A stretch of DNA of 64,000 nucleotides from Bacillus sp. SA1-12 (GTDB taxonomy: Bacteria > Bacillota > Bacilli > Bacillales > Bacillaceae): assembly GCF_000981385.1 (NCBI RefSeq), contig NZ_LATZ01000133.1, forward strand, positions 1 through 64,000, written 5' to 3'. The notes under the pieces were generated by a model. That model had not been told where the DNA came from. It searched no databases and saw only the letters and a program-made list of their open reading frames with translations. Positions 15,201 through 24,430 of the stretch are shown piece after piece. Position 1 is the stretch's first letter, and every line of letters starts with the position of its first letter. The position numbers were made by a program, and so were the translations under genes.

Positions 15201-17615
15201 TTAATTGGCAACGATATTAACAAGCTTGCCTGGAACAGCAATCACCTTGCGAATCGTTTTTCCAGTCGTATGTTCCTTCACACGATCATCTTCAAGTGCA
15301 ATTTGCTCAAGTTGATCCTTTGTTACATCTTTTGCAACTAGAAGTTTAGCACGAACCTTTCCGTTCACTTGAACAACAATTTCAATTTCATTCTCCACAA
15401 GCTTCGATTCATCGAAAACAGGCCATGCTTCATAAGTAATACTTGTATCGTGACCTAGTTTACTCCAAACTTCTTCAGCTAAATGCGGAGCAATTGGAGA
15501 AAGTAATTTTACAAAGCCCTCTACATACTCTTTAGGTAGGACTGTAGCTTTATAGGCTTCATTAATGAAGACCATTAATTGAGAAATCGCTGTGTTAAAA
15601 CGCAACCCTTCAAAGTCCTCTGTAACCTTTTTCACTGTTTGATGATATACACGCTCAAGTGCATCACTTGATTCATTAACAACTTTTGGACTTAATTCAC
15701 CATTGTCTTCAATAAATAAGCGCCAGATTCGATCCAGAAAACGTCTTGCTCCATCAAGACCGGTTGTAGACCATGCAATGGATGCTTCTAAAGGTCCCAT
15801 GAACATTTCATATAAACGAAGTGTATCTGCACCATGTGTTTCTACAATTTCATCAGGGTTTACAACATTCCCTTTTGATTTACTCATTTTTTCATTATTT
15901 TCACCAAGAATCATTCCTTGGTTAAATAGCTTTTGGAATGGCTCCTTTGTTGGGACTACTCCGATATCGTATAAAAACTTGTGCCAGAAACGAGCATAAA
16001 GCAAGTGAAGAACTGCGTGCTCTGCTCCGCCAATATAGATGTCTACTGGAAGCCATTGCTTTAATTTTTCGTCATCAGCAAGTGCCTCACTGTTTTTCGG
16101 ATCGATATAGCGCAGGTAATACCAGCAGCTTCCCGCCCATTGCGGCATAGTGTTTGTTTCTCGGCGGCCTTTCTTACCTGTAGCAGGATCGGTAACATTG
16201 ACGAAATCTTCAATATTAGCAAGCGGTGATTCACCAGTACCTGATGGCCTAATTTCAGTCGTTTTTGGCAAAACAAGCGGAAGCTCTTCTTCAGGAACTG
16301 CCGACATTGTTCCATCTTCCCAATGGATGATCGGAATCGGCTCACCCCAGTAGCGTTGACGGCTGAACAACCAGTCGCGCAGACGATAGGTAACCTTCTT
16401 TTCTCCTTTTTTGTTCGCTTCAAGCCAAGCAATCATATTTTCAATCGCTTCTTGCTTACCAAGACCATTTAAGAAATCAGAATTTACATGCTCACCGTCC
16501 CCGGTATACGCCTCTTTTGCTATATCTCCGCCACTTACAACTTCTTTAATAGGCAAGTCGAACTTTTGAGCAAATTCATAGTCACGCTCATCATGGGCAG
16601 GTACAGCCATGATGGCACCCGTTCCGTATGTTGCAAGTACATAGTCTGCTATCCAAATCGGCGTTTTTTCGCCATTTACCGGGTTGATTGCAAATGCCCC
16701 TGTAAATACACCTGTTTTTTCTTTTGAAAGTTCAGTTCGCTCTAAATCACTTTTATGTTTTATTTCATTTATATAAGCTTCCACTTGAGCCTTTTGCTCA
16801 GCAGTTGTGATTTTTTCTACTAAAGCATGCTCAGGGGCTAATACTGCATATGTTGCACCGAATAATGTGTCAGGACGTGTGGTAAATACAGTGAAGCTTT
16901 CGTCATAACCATCAATCGTAAAAATAACATGAGCACCTTCAGAGCGGCCGATCCAATTGCGCTGCATGTCTTTAATGCTTTCCGGCCAGTCCACTTCTTC
17001 AAGGTCTTCAAGAAGGCGGTCTGCATAAGCAGTAATTTTTAACATCCACTGCTTCATTGGGCGACGTTCTACAGGATGTCCGCCACGCTCACTTTTCCCA
17101 TCAATAACCTCTTCATTTGCTAAAACCGTACCTAATGCCGGACACCAGTTTACCGGTACTTCATCAACATAAGCCAGTCCCTTTTTATATAGCTGTAAAA
17201 AGATCCATTGTGTCCATTTGTAGTACTCAGGATCTGTTGTGTTTACTTCACGATCCCAATCATAAGAGAAACCTAATGCTTGGATTTGTCTACGGAAATT
17301 ATTAATGTTTTGCTTAGTAAATTCCGCCGGATCATTTCCTGTATCAAGTGCATATTGTTCAGCTGGAAGCCCAAATGCATCCCAGCCCATTGGGTGCAGA
17401 ACATTAAAGCCTTGCATGCGTTTCATGCGTGATAATATATCTGTCGCTGTATATCCCTCAGGATGTCCTACATGCAGTCCGGCACCTGATGGATATGGGA
17501 ACATATCAAGTGCATAAAACTTTGGTTTTTCTGCATTCTCTGTCGTTTTAAATGTTTTATTTTGCAGCCAGTAGTCTTGCCATTTTTTTTCAATCTCTTG
17601 ATGATTGAAGCTCAT
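15201..17615 (-). CDS. leuS: Leucyl-tRNA synthetase
   Basis: An 804-residue class I synthetase charging tRNA-Leu. The HIGH motif is HVGH (residues 48-51), the KMSKS motif is intact near residue 575, and the CP1 editing domain lies between, with the conserved threonine-rich TTRPDTLFGATY region. The C-terminal anticodon-binding and tRNA-contact domains are full length. ATG 17615 is preceded by AAGGAGG. Expression is controlled by the T-box leader about 120 bp upstream. No disruptions seen. Confidence 0.97.
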   Translation of the reverse strand: MSFNHQEIEKKWQDYWLQNKTFKTTENAEKPKFYALDMFPYPSGAGLHVGHPEGYTATDILSRMKRMQGFNVLHPMGWDAFGLPAEQYALDTGNDPAEFTKQNINNFRRQIQALGFSYDWDREVNTTDPEYYKWTQWIFLQLYKKGLAYVDEVPVNWCPALGTVLANEEVIDGKSERGGHPVERRPMKQWMLKITAYADRLLEDLEEVDWPESIKDMQRNWIGRSEGAHVIFTIDGYDESFTVFTTRPDTLFGATYAVLAPEHALVEKITTAEQKAQVEAYINEIKHKSDLERTELSKEKTGVFTGAFAINPVNGEKTPIWIADYVLATYGTGAIMAVPAHDERDYEFAQKFDLPIKEVVSGGDIAKEAYTGDGEHVNSDFLNGLGKQEAIENMIAWLEANKKGEKKVTYRLRDWLFSRQRYWGEPIPIIHWEDGTMSAVPEEELPLVLPKTTEIRPSGTGESPLANIEDFVNVTDPATGKKGRRETNTMPQWAGSCWYYLRYIDPKNSEALADDEKLKQWLPVDIYIGGAEHAVLHLLYARFWHKFLYDIGVVPTKEPFQKLFNQGMILGENNEKMSKSKGNVVNPDEIVETHGADTLRLYEMFMGPLEASIAWSTTGLDGARRFLDRIWRLFIEDNGELSPKVVNESSDALERVYHQTVKKVTEDFEGLRFNTAISQLMVFINEAYKATVLPKEYVEGFVKLLSPIAPHLAEEVWSKLGHDTSITYEAWPVFDESKLVENEIEIVVQVNGKVRAKLLVAKDVTKDQLEQIALEDDRVKEHTTGKTIRKVIAVPGKLVNIVAN

Positions 17616-17732
17616 CTGTTTTCCTCCTTAAAGCTGGATCTTAATATATTGTTAACCGCTTGAACGGATCAAAGTAAGTTCACTTTCCATGTATACCCTT
17701 TGAAAATGGGATACAATAATAAATAAAATATG

Positions 17733-17972
17733 AAAAAACCTCCCATCCCAAACAGGGACGAGAGGTTTAATTCCCGCGGTACCACCCAACTTTGGCATAG
17801 TGACATGCCCACTTTGACATCCGTAACGTGGATAAACGACAAACATTACTTCACCAAACGAGGCTTTCACATTTGTACTCAAAGGCGAGTTCATCAGCAA
17901 AAATCGATTGACTCACACCAGCCGTCAACTCTCTGGACTCATTTATGCAGACTACTACTCCTTATCTCCGTT
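17733..17972 (-). ncRNA. T-box riboswitch (leucine specifier)
   Basis: The T-box core GGGTGGTACCGCG lies at 17774-17787 (minus strand). The specifier loop reads GAA-CTC-GCCTTTGAG with CTC (Leu) at 17887-17889, upstream AGAGAG (17930-17935) fits stem I, and a GATAAGGAGTAGTA segment marks the 5' base. The attached terminator is AACCTCCCATCCC/GGGACGAGAGGTT with a T run (17738-17768). Uncharged tRNA-Leu should stabilise the antiterminator and allow leuS transcription. Confidence 0.95.
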
Positions 17973-18074
17973 CATGTTGTATATAGATTTAAGATTATTT
18001 TATATAAATTTGACCTGAGATGCAAGCAAACACTTATTTTTATTTTGAGACTGCTCTCTTACTTGCCTTACTCC

Positions 18075-18851
18075 CTATTGAATGGTGTACCCCCCATCAA
18101 TTACAACTGCCTGGCCTGTTACACCTTTTGCTTTTTCACTTGCCAGGAAGATGGCATAGTCTGCAATTTCCTTTACGGTTAATAAGCGTTTTTGCGGAAT
18201 GAGCGGATAGAGAACTTCTTCTAGGACATGCTCAACGGGCACCTGCCTTGTTTTGGCTAAATCCTTTAGTTGGTTTCGAACAAGAGGTGTGTCAACATAG
18301 CCAGGACATAAAGCATTTACTGTTATGCCGTGCTCTGCACCTTCTAATGCTGAAACCTTCGTTAAACCAATAACCCCATGCTTTGCGCTATTATATGCTG
18401 CTTTCCCTGCAAAGCCGATTATTCCATTGATAGAAGCGATGTTTAGAATCCTTCCAAATTGCTGCCTTTTCATAAGGGGAAAGACATGCTTTGTTGCGAT
18501 AAAAGGTGCAACCAACATTACTTTGATAAGCAGTTCAAATTTTTCAGTTGGAAACTCTTCTATATGTGCAACATGCTGCAGACCTGCATTATTAACCAAC
18601 GTATCAATTCTGCCAAATGCCGCCTCAGCTTGTTTCACTGCCTCTATTATCTCTTGTTCTTTCGTAACATCACATTTCAATCCAATGGCTTCCTTCCCCA
18701 AATCCTTCAGCATATGAGCACTTTCAGCTACTTGTTGTTCATGTAAATCAGTTAACACTACCTTTGCGCCTTCCATAGCAAAAGCCTTCGCCAGCTCAAA
18801 GCCTATTCCTTGAGCCGCACCAGTCAATAGTACAACCTGTGATTTAACCAC
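18075..18851 (-). CDS. bdhA: 3-hydroxybutyrate dehydrogenase (SDR family)
   Basis: A 258-residue short-chain dehydrogenase. TGAAQGIG (residues 10-17) binds the NAD cofactor, NNAG (87-90) supports the core, and Ser140, Tyr153 and Lys157 form the catalytic set. Length, the GIIGFAGKAAYNSAKHGV block and the C-terminal GQAVVIDGGYT are typical of D-3-hydroxybutyrate dehydrogenase (acetoacetate forming). A GTG start at 18851 is chosen because GGAGGG lies 8 nt upstream; a GTG three codons earlier overlaps the site. It follows the GntP permease gene by 18 bp, forming a two-gene unit under a sigma-54 promoter. Confidence 0.85.
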   Translation of the reverse strand: MVKSQVVLLTGAAQGIGFELAKAFAMEGAKVVLTDLHEQQVAESAHMLKDLGKEAIGLKCDVTKEQEIIEAVKQAEAAFGRIDTLVNNAGLQHVAHIEEFPTEKFELLIKVMLVAPFIATKHVFPLMKRQQFGRILNIASINGIIGFAGKAAYNSAKHGVIGLTKVSALEGAEHGITVNALCPGYVDTPLVRNQLKDLAKTRQVPVEHVLEEVLYPLIPQKRLLTVKEIADYAIFLASEKAKGVTGQAVVIDGGYTIQ

Positions 18852-18869
18852 AATGATCACCCTCCGTAT

Positions 18870-20189
18870 TTAAATCCCTAGTCCGAATGAGAAAAGAATA
18901 ATGGCTAATACAACTGCTAACGCCGGAACAATGACTGTTAATGCCCCAACTGGATAATAGGCATCCTGATGAGATTCACCACAAATACCCCGAATGGTTG
19001 TCACAACATACCCGTTATGCGGCAAAGAATCTAACGCACCTGATGAAATAGCGACTACGCGATGCAATGCCTCCGGATTTACTCCCATCTCCATATAGTG
19101 CGGAGCAAGCAGCGGGAGTGCAATTGCCTGACCTCCTGACGCTGAACCTGTCATCCCTGCAATGACACTAACTGCTATGGCTCCACCAATAAGCGGGCTG
19201 CCTGGAATACTTGTCATCGCATTAACAGCGACTTCAAATGCCGGTACAGCTTTCGCCACCCCGCCAAATCCAACAACAGCAGCCGTGTTTCCAAGTGCTA
19301 TTAGTGCACCGAGCGTTCCTTCTGAAACAGCATTCCAAAATGATGTGAAATACTTTCGGTTTAATAAATAGGAAGCAATGACTCCACCAAGCAACGCAAT
19401 TATTAACGCTGATTGCTGTAAGGAATCATGGAAAACAAATGAAATAATTAGGACAACAATAAGCGGAATCAGCCCTGTTATTGGATGGGGCAGTTCTTTA
19501 TCTTCATTAACAGGATCATGGGCACGGGCAATAAATTTTTCACCATTCGCCACTGCCTTCCTAATCATTCTTCTAAGCCACCAATAGCCGAAAATCATCA
19601 TAAATACTGCACAAATTAAACTAACCTCCCAGCCTGCATATGGGGATGTCTCCAAATATTCAATTGGAATCCAATTTTGAATTTCAGGTGAGCCGGCAGA
19701 TGTCATGGTAAAGGTGACAGAGCCGAATGCTAATGCAGCAGGAATAAAACGCCGAGGTAAATCGGCCTGTCTAAATAAACTAACCGCCATAGGATAAACA
19801 GAGAAAGCGACTACAAACAAGCTGACTCCGCCATATGTTAAAACAGCACATGCTATGACGATTGCTAGTACAGCCCTTTTCATTCCAATTTTTTCAACAA
19901 TCCATTTTGAGACACTGTCAGCTGCCCCGCTGTCCTCCATCACCTTTCCAAAAATCGCGCCGAGTAAAAACATTAAGTACCATGATGCAATAAAACCCGA
20001 AAAGCCTGTCATATAGTTTCCGACAAAATTCGCTTCCCCCTTACCAACCAGCTGCGGGAATAGCGGCAAACCGCTGAACAAAGCAACAAATAGAGCACAT
20101 AGCGGTCCAGCTACTAATAAATTCATACCTCTCATGGTTAAGTAAATTAAAAGTGCTAAACCTCCAATTAATCCAATCATACTTAACAT
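18870..20189 (-). CDS. GntP-family permease, probably for 3-hydroxybutyrate
   Basis: A 439-residue membrane protein with about 12 membrane segments and GntP-family features such as GLALLIYLTMRGMNLLVAGPL at the N-terminus and the GSASGGQAIALPLLAPHYMEMG block near residue 350. GntP members transport gluconate or other hydroxy-acids. Co-transcription with 3-hydroxybutyrate dehydrogenase (as in B. subtilis yxjC/yxjF) suggests hydroxybutyrate or a related ketone body as substrate. AAAGGGGGA precedes the ATG at 7 nt. A sigma-54 promoter lies about 230 bp upstream. Confidence 0.8.
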   Translation of the reverse strand: MLSMIGLIGGLALLIYLTMRGMNLLVAGPLCALFVALFSGLPLFPQLVGKGEANFVGNYMTGFSGFIASWYLMFLLGAIFGKVMEDSGAADSVSKWIVEKIGMKRAVLAIVIACAVLTYGGVSLFVVAFSVYPMAVSLFRQADLPRRFIPAALAFGSVTFTMTSAGSPEIQNWIPIEYLETSPYAGWEVSLICAVFMMIFGYWWLRRMIRKAVANGEKFIARAHDPVNEDKELPHPITGLIPLIVVLIISFVFHDSLQQSALIIALLGGVIASYLLNRKYFTSFWNAVSEGTLGALIALGNTAAVVGFGGVAKAVPAFEVAVNAMTSIPGSPLIGGAIAVSVIAGMTGSASGGQAIALPLLAPHYMEMGVNPEALHRVVAISSGALDSLPHNGYVVTTIRGICGESHQDAYYPVGALTVIVPALAVVLAIILFSFGLGI

Positions 20190-20409
20190 ATGTTTATCCC
20201 CCTTTGTTACCTCTTTATTGAGCAGTTAGTAGTTTCACATACTTTTAAGCTATTAAGCTGGATTTTTTTCAGATGATAAGACTGTTTTATTTTTGTTAGA
20301 TCCGTCTAGGTGCGCATTTCCAACAGAAAATATGACGTTTATCAGTAACCGCTTTCAATTTCATTCGCAAGCTCTATCGTTTTGAATTGAGTTCCCACCT
20401 CCTATTTTA
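20190..20409 (-). other. Long leader of the GntP operon
   Basis: About 220 nt between the expected sigma-54 transcription start and the permease start codon. No gene and no riboswitch core recognised; moderately AT-rich. Confidence 0.4.
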
Positions 20410-20420
20410 AAAATATATTT

Positions 20421-20437
20421 TGCAACTTCTGTGCCAA
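20421..20437 (-). promoter_or_regulatory. Sigma-54 (-24/-12) promoter
   Basis: Minus strand TTGGCACAGAAGTTGCA matches the sigma-54 consensus TTGGCAC-N5-TTGCA without mismatch. It points toward the GntP and 3-hydroxybutyrate dehydrogenase genes and lies beside a gene for a sigma-54 activator. Confidence 0.92.
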
Positions 20438-20488
20438 CATTGAGGAGATCTAAAAGACGGAAAAAAATATTATATGTCAGCCCATTCA

Positions 20489-20530
20489 TTCCGAATTTAT
20501 GGAATTTTTTTGAGGACAATTACTTGTCCA
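20489..20530. promoter_or_regulatory. Candidate upstream activator sites for the sigma-54 activator
   Basis: Two inverted repeats, ATTCC-N8-GGAAT (20489-20506) and GGACAA-TTAC-TTGTCC (20515-20530), lie 50 to 95 bp upstream of the -24 box, where enhancer-binding proteins normally bind. Binding by the neighbouring activator is inference. Confidence 0.5.
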
Positions 20531-20565
20531 ATCAAATGGGTAATTCTGCATCAACAAAAAAAGAA

Positions 20566-20587
20566 CAGTCCATCTTTCTGGACTGTT
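20566..20587 (-). terminator. Terminator of the sigma-54 activator gene
   Basis: Minus-strand stem ACAGTCC/GGACTGT with 8-nt loop, then CTTTTTTTG, 21 bp past the stop codon. Confidence 0.85.
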
Positions 20588-20607
20588 TTCCGTTTTTCTG
20601 GACTTCG

Positions 20608-21972
20608 TTAATCAAGCCCATATTTTTGCACTTTTTCATACATACTTGATTTACTAATTCCCAGCGCTATAGCTGCTTTTCTTTTATCTCCGTCACATTT
20701 TTTTATGGTTGTGAGCAGAATATTTTTTTCAGTTTCATTGAGCATTTCCTTAAGTGAGGCCGTTTTTTGCTGAATGACAGCTGGCTTTTTTATATAATCA
20801 GGTATTGCCTCTAACGTAATAACATCTGTTTTAGCAAGATGGATGGCCGCCTCTATGACATTTTCTAATTCACGAATATTCCCTTGCCAGTGATATTGCT
20901 GAAAAGTATTCATTACCTCTTCGTTAATCATAGAAATTCGTTTTCCTGTACGCAATGAAACCTTTTTTATAAAATAGCTTACTAACGTCTCAAGATCCTC
21001 CATTCGTTCACGCAAGGCAGGGATAAACAACGGAATCACACTAATCCGATAAAATAGATCACTGCGGAAAGTATGATTTTGCATGAGAAGCTCAAGAGGA
21101 CGATTTGTAGCTGTAATGACGCGGACATCCAACGATATTGATTTTGTCGATCCTATTGGCTCCACTTCCTTTTCTTGAAGGACTCTCAGCAGCTTTACTT
21201 GCATATGTAAGCTCATATCACCTATCTCATCAAGAAAAATAGTCCCTCCATTAGCTTGCTGAAATTTCCCTTTCTTTCCGCCCTTTTTTGCCCCAGTAAA
21301 TGCACCGTCTTCATAACCAAATAATTCAGACTCCAAAAGCTGCTCAGGAATAGCGCCGCAGTTTACTTTAATAAATGGTTTTTCACTCCGGTTGCTAAGC
21401 AGATGGATGCTATGAGCAAATAATTCTTTACCTGTACCGCTTTCACCCCTTATTAAAACAGAGCTATCGGTTGCAGCAATCGATTTAACTTTTTCTTTTA
21501 ATTCAGTCATAACCAGGGAGTTTGATTGAATATCATTTAATGTATACTTAGCACCCGTCAGCTCTTGCCGCTCAATGTAAGATTGAATGGACGACAAGTG
21601 ATGACGTACATGTGAATTCATTTCATGCCATTCCTTTGTATCGCGAAACATAACCGTGCCAAATGCTCCAACTACCTTTTTATCAGCAAAAATGGGAGTG
21701 CGGTTTGCAATCATGTAGTTCCCTCGAATATATTGAAGATCTGCAATCTCCTCTTCCCCTGTCTGGACTACAATATGCATTCTTGTGTTTTCAATTACTT
21801 CTGTTACATGCCGGCCAATTACCTCTTCTTTTGTAACCTCGCAAAAGCGGCAATAGTTGTCATTCATATAAATAATGTTACCGTTGGCATCAACAATTAC
21901 GATCCAAACGTAAGCGTTCTCAATAACCGTCTCAATAATCTCCTTAGCATACGGAAAACGTTGATTTAACAT
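20608..21972 (-). CDS. Sigma-54 dependent transcriptional activator (PAS, AAA+, Fis)
   Basis: A 454-residue enhancer-binding protein. A PAS sensor spans about residues 12-110 (VWIVIVDANGNIIYMND). The AAA+ domain has Walker A GESGTGKE (176-183) and the sigma-54 contact motif GAFTGA (223-228). A Fis-type helix-turn-helix closes the protein (KRKAAIALGISKSSMYEKVQKYG). The start at 21972 follows GGGGAAGG. It lies directly upstream of the sigma-54 promoter of the hydroxybutyrate unit and is its likely activator; the signal sensed by the PAS domain is unknown. Confidence 0.9.
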   Translation of the reverse strand: MLNQRFPYAKEIIETVIENAYVWIVIVDANGNIIYMNDNYCRFCEVTKEEVIGRHVTEVIENTRMHIVVQTGEEEIADLQYIRGNYMIANRTPIFADKKVVGAFGTVMFRDTKEWHEMNSHVRHHLSSIQSYIERQELTGAKYTLNDIQSNSLVMTELKEKVKSIAATDSSVLIRGESGTGKELFAHSIHLLSNRSEKPFIKVNCGAIPEQLLESELFGYEDGAFTGAKKGGKKGKFQQANGGTIFLDEIGDMSLHMQVKLLRVLQEKEVEPIGSTKSISLDVRVITATNRPLELLMQNHTFRSDLFYRISVIPLFIPALRERMEDLETLVSYFIKKVSLRTGKRISMINEEVMNTFQQYHWQGNIRELENVIEAAIHLAKTDVITLEAIPDYIKKPAVIQQKTASLKEMLNETEKNILLTTIKKCDGDKRKAAIALGISKSSMYEKVQKYGLD

Positions 21973-22028
21973 TTTACCTTCCCCTAGCAAATGTTTTTAT
22001 TTTAATCGTAACATATTGCATTTGACTT

Positions 22029-22074
22029 AAATAGGGGACTGTTCCCACAATGCTGTGAGGACTGTCCCCATTTA
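22029..22074. repeat. GGGGACTGT/CTGTCCCC intergenic element
   Basis: GGGGACTGTTCCC and GGACTGTCCCC flank a short spacer, each half nearly self-complementary. It lies between the sigma-54 activator and the MFS gene. It could act as a terminator of the MFS gene, but no T run is present. Confidence 0.6.
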
Positions 22075-22080
22075 CACCTA

Positions 22081-23268
22081 TTATGTTTTCACAGCTGTAT
22101 TATCTACTGCTGGTTTCAGTTTTTTATCGTAAAGAATAGTAGTAAAGATTCCAATAATTAATAGACTAATAATGACCATGAATAGGAAATTGATATTATA
22201 GTAGTCTGCAATGAATCCGCCAAGAAGCGGTCCTACCATTTTTCCGCCTGTTGCAGTACTGTTTACAACCCCTTGATAAAAGCCTTGTCTTCCCTTAGGG
22301 GCCAGGCTATCGGCGATTGTCGGCACTGCAGGCCAGACGAGCATTTCGCCAATCGTTAAAATAATCATTGCGATTAAGAAGCCTATAAAGTGTTCTGCAT
22401 TTGCTGCTACGAGAAATGAAACAATAAAAATCAGATAGCCAGTCAGCATTTGCTGTTTTATTGTTTTGGCAACATGTTTAACGAACTGCGAAATAATTGG
22501 TTGGGCACAAACAATCAGCAGCCCGTTTACAGTCCATAACAAGCTATATTGGTTTAATGGGATATTAAGTGTTTGAGTGTGAGAAGATATCGTTGTCGAC
22601 CATTGTACATATCCAACCCAGCACAATAAATAACCAATACATAATGTGACAAGTGCCGTGAATTTTTGCGGATCTTTCACAGAAGCCTTTTGCTCCAAAA
22701 TAGACGTCTGATTAACATGGACTCCTTTAATATTTCGATATCCGAAGAATGCGATCAAGAAAAAAACAGCATATAAGGCTGCGTTTGCTAAAAAGATATA
22801 TTGAAACGAGATGGAAGCGACGATCCCGCCAAGTGATGCACCAGCAGCAACACCAACATTTTGCGCTACATAAATCGAATTAAACGCCTTTCTTCCGCCT
22901 TCCGGCCAAACAGTTCCGGCGAGGGCATATGTAGCAGGAAAAACGATCCCAGACCCGAACCCCATTAGAATAAGTAAATAAATATAAACCGGCCAACCAT
23001 GGAAAAACATAAGTGTCACAACAGCGACTAATGTGATAATAATTCCTGTCATGATCGATTTAAACCCGCCGATTCTATCAAATAATACACCGCCGATAAG
23101 GTTGCCAATGACACCAGCTGCAGAATTCAACATGAGAACAACTCCTGCAACAGTTAACGATTTCCCTAAATGCTCATGTATATAAATTGTGTTCAGCGGC
23201 CATAAAAAGGATGCCCCCATCACATTGATCATCATACCGATAACGAGCAGCCATAAAGCACGCGGCAT
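22081..23268 (-). CDS. yttB: MFS transporter, YttB-like
   Basis: A 395-residue major facilitator protein with 12 predicted membrane segments and the loop 2-3 signature GGVLFDRIGGFKS (family motif GxLxDRxGR). The N-terminus MPRALWLLVIGMMINVMGAS and the position downstream of leuS-region genes fit B. subtilis YttB, a drug-efflux-type member of unknown substrate. GGGGGAGG precedes the ATG. No regulator gene is adjacent. Confidence 0.78.
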   Translation of the reverse strand: MPRALWLLVIGMMINVMGASFLWPLNTIYIHEHLGKSLTVAGVVLMLNSAAGVIGNLIGGVLFDRIGGFKSIMTGIIITLVAVVTLMFFHGWPVYIYLLILMGFGSGIVFPATYALAGTVWPEGGRKAFNSIYVAQNVGVAAGASLGGIVASISFQYIFLANAALYAVFFLIAFFGYRNIKGVHVNQTSILEQKASVKDPQKFTALVTLCIGYLLCWVGYVQWSTTISSHTQTLNIPLNQYSLLWTVNGLLIVCAQPIISQFVKHVAKTIKQQMLTGYLIFIVSFLVAANAEHFIGFLIAMIILTIGEMLVWPAVPTIADSLAPKGRQGFYQGVVNSTATGGKMVGPLLGGFIADYYNINFLFMVIISLLIIGIFTTILYDKKLKPAVDNTAVKT

Positions 23269-23658
23269 AATAACCTCCCCCTTAAAGTAACTAGATTGTT
23301 AACATACAACAAAAACAACGATGAGGCCCGTATAATCTTCAAATAAAGTGAGACTTCCATCAGTAGGTACAACCCACTGATGGTTAGCGAAACTTATCGG
23401 ATCTTTACGGGCAGTTATCCCTGCTTATCTTCTTTGCTTCTCCCGAATCATGGAACGGGGGTTTTACTGCCAGTTAAGATTGGGACAAAATAAAAATCAC
23501 GGAAAGCAAAGATGTAAAAACATCTGCTTTCCGCGATGGTTTCATTGATTGTTCTTCTGAAATTTTAACCGCATATTCAGGTGGTTTGCAATAGAAATTA
23601 ACCACATCCTGCAAAGTTCTAATAATGGGAATTTACCGACTTTTCGCTCATTAGAGAT
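23269..23658. other. Gene-free region carrying a structured repeat-like element
   Basis: About 390 bp without a coding signal. Positions about 23340-23500 hold a GC-richer, hairpin-dense block: CCATCAGT/ACTGATGG (23352-23380), a GGGCAGT...ACTGCC pairing, and CCCG-N10-CGGG. A separate hairpin GGAAAGCA/TGCTTTCC (about 23500-23536) may terminate the acetyltransferase gene. Confidence 0.55.
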
Positions 23659-24144
23659 CTATTTATTTAATAGGATGTACATGAGCAGATCATCAACAAA
23701 TCTGCCATCTATATAAAATTCATTAATCAGCCTTCCTTGTTCAATAAATCCACATTTTTTATAAAATTGGATCGCGTCTGCATTTGTTGCTAAAACACGA
23801 AGGGATAATTTATATATGCCCTTTTCAATAGCTAGCTGCATATAGGTTTCCAGAAGCTTTCTGCCAATTCCTTTCCCTTGATAATCCGGATCAACTGCAA
23901 GATCGATTTCCATTACATGCTGATTGGTTTTGAGCGGAGTTGGTTGATGAAACCCTAAATATCCTGCTACCTGGCCATTAACAAGTGCAACAAGCTGACT
24001 GCCTTCTGGGTTTCGATTTTCATATTCATCAACTGATTTCCACGTGATAGTCGAAGGAGTTGTAGCTGTACTCCATACAATGTGATCAATTTCTATTAAC
24101 CTTCCAAAATCACTTTTTTTTGATAACCTAATTTCAATTGTCAT
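23659..24144 (-). CDS. GNAT-family N-acetyltransferase
   Basis: A 161-residue GNAT protein. Motif A, the acetyl-CoA pyrophosphate loop, reads DLAVDPDYQGKGIGRKLLETYM (near residue 85-106), followed by LRVLATNADAIQFYKKCGFIEQG, typical of the fold. Substrate unknown; the sequence resembles general amino-group acetyltransferases (phosphinothricin or RimI-like). GGAGGG precedes ATG 24144. It is monocistronic, flanked on both sides by gene-free DNA. Confidence 0.82.
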   Translation of the reverse strand: MTIEIRLSKKSDFGRLIEIDHIVWSTATTPSTITWKSVDEYENRNPEGSQLVALVNGQVAGYLGFHQPTPLKTNQHVMEIDLAVDPDYQGKGIGRKLLETYMQLAIEKGIYKLSLRVLATNADAIQFYKKCGFIEQGRLINEFYIDGRFVDDLLMYILLNK

Positions 24145-24397
24145 TATGTAATCCCTCCTATAAACATTATCTCATTTTAGTAAAGGCAAGGCGCAGAATA
24201 TTTTGGCGACAAGCATTAGGTCAACAGGCAGAAGATGTCCATTCCTTCATAACTGTTTGATTAGATCCAACAGGCAGTTAAAAACTAGGCGTCCTCATCT
24301 CTTAACTTCCTCCCTTGCAAGCACAGTGCTTCTATGAAGGTACTTTGGGGCAGGTCACTAATATAAGGTAAAATTATCTACTTTCCTTTTAAGAAAA

Positions 24398-24420
24398 ATG
24401 ACTGCAATCCCTGCAGTCAT
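24398..24420 (-). terminator. Terminator of the ytr operon
   Basis: Perfect 9-bp stem ATGACTGCA/TGCAGTCAT with a 5-nt loop; T-rich tails on both strands. It lies 11 bp past the last ytr gene. Confidence 0.85.
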
Positions 24421-24430
24421 TTTTTATAAA

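Noticed and set aside
24145..24397. Repeat unit shared with 35803-35930 and 62130-62290
   Set aside because: Only short words (CAAGGCG, GGCAGTTAA) are common; too little to call a repeat family by eye.
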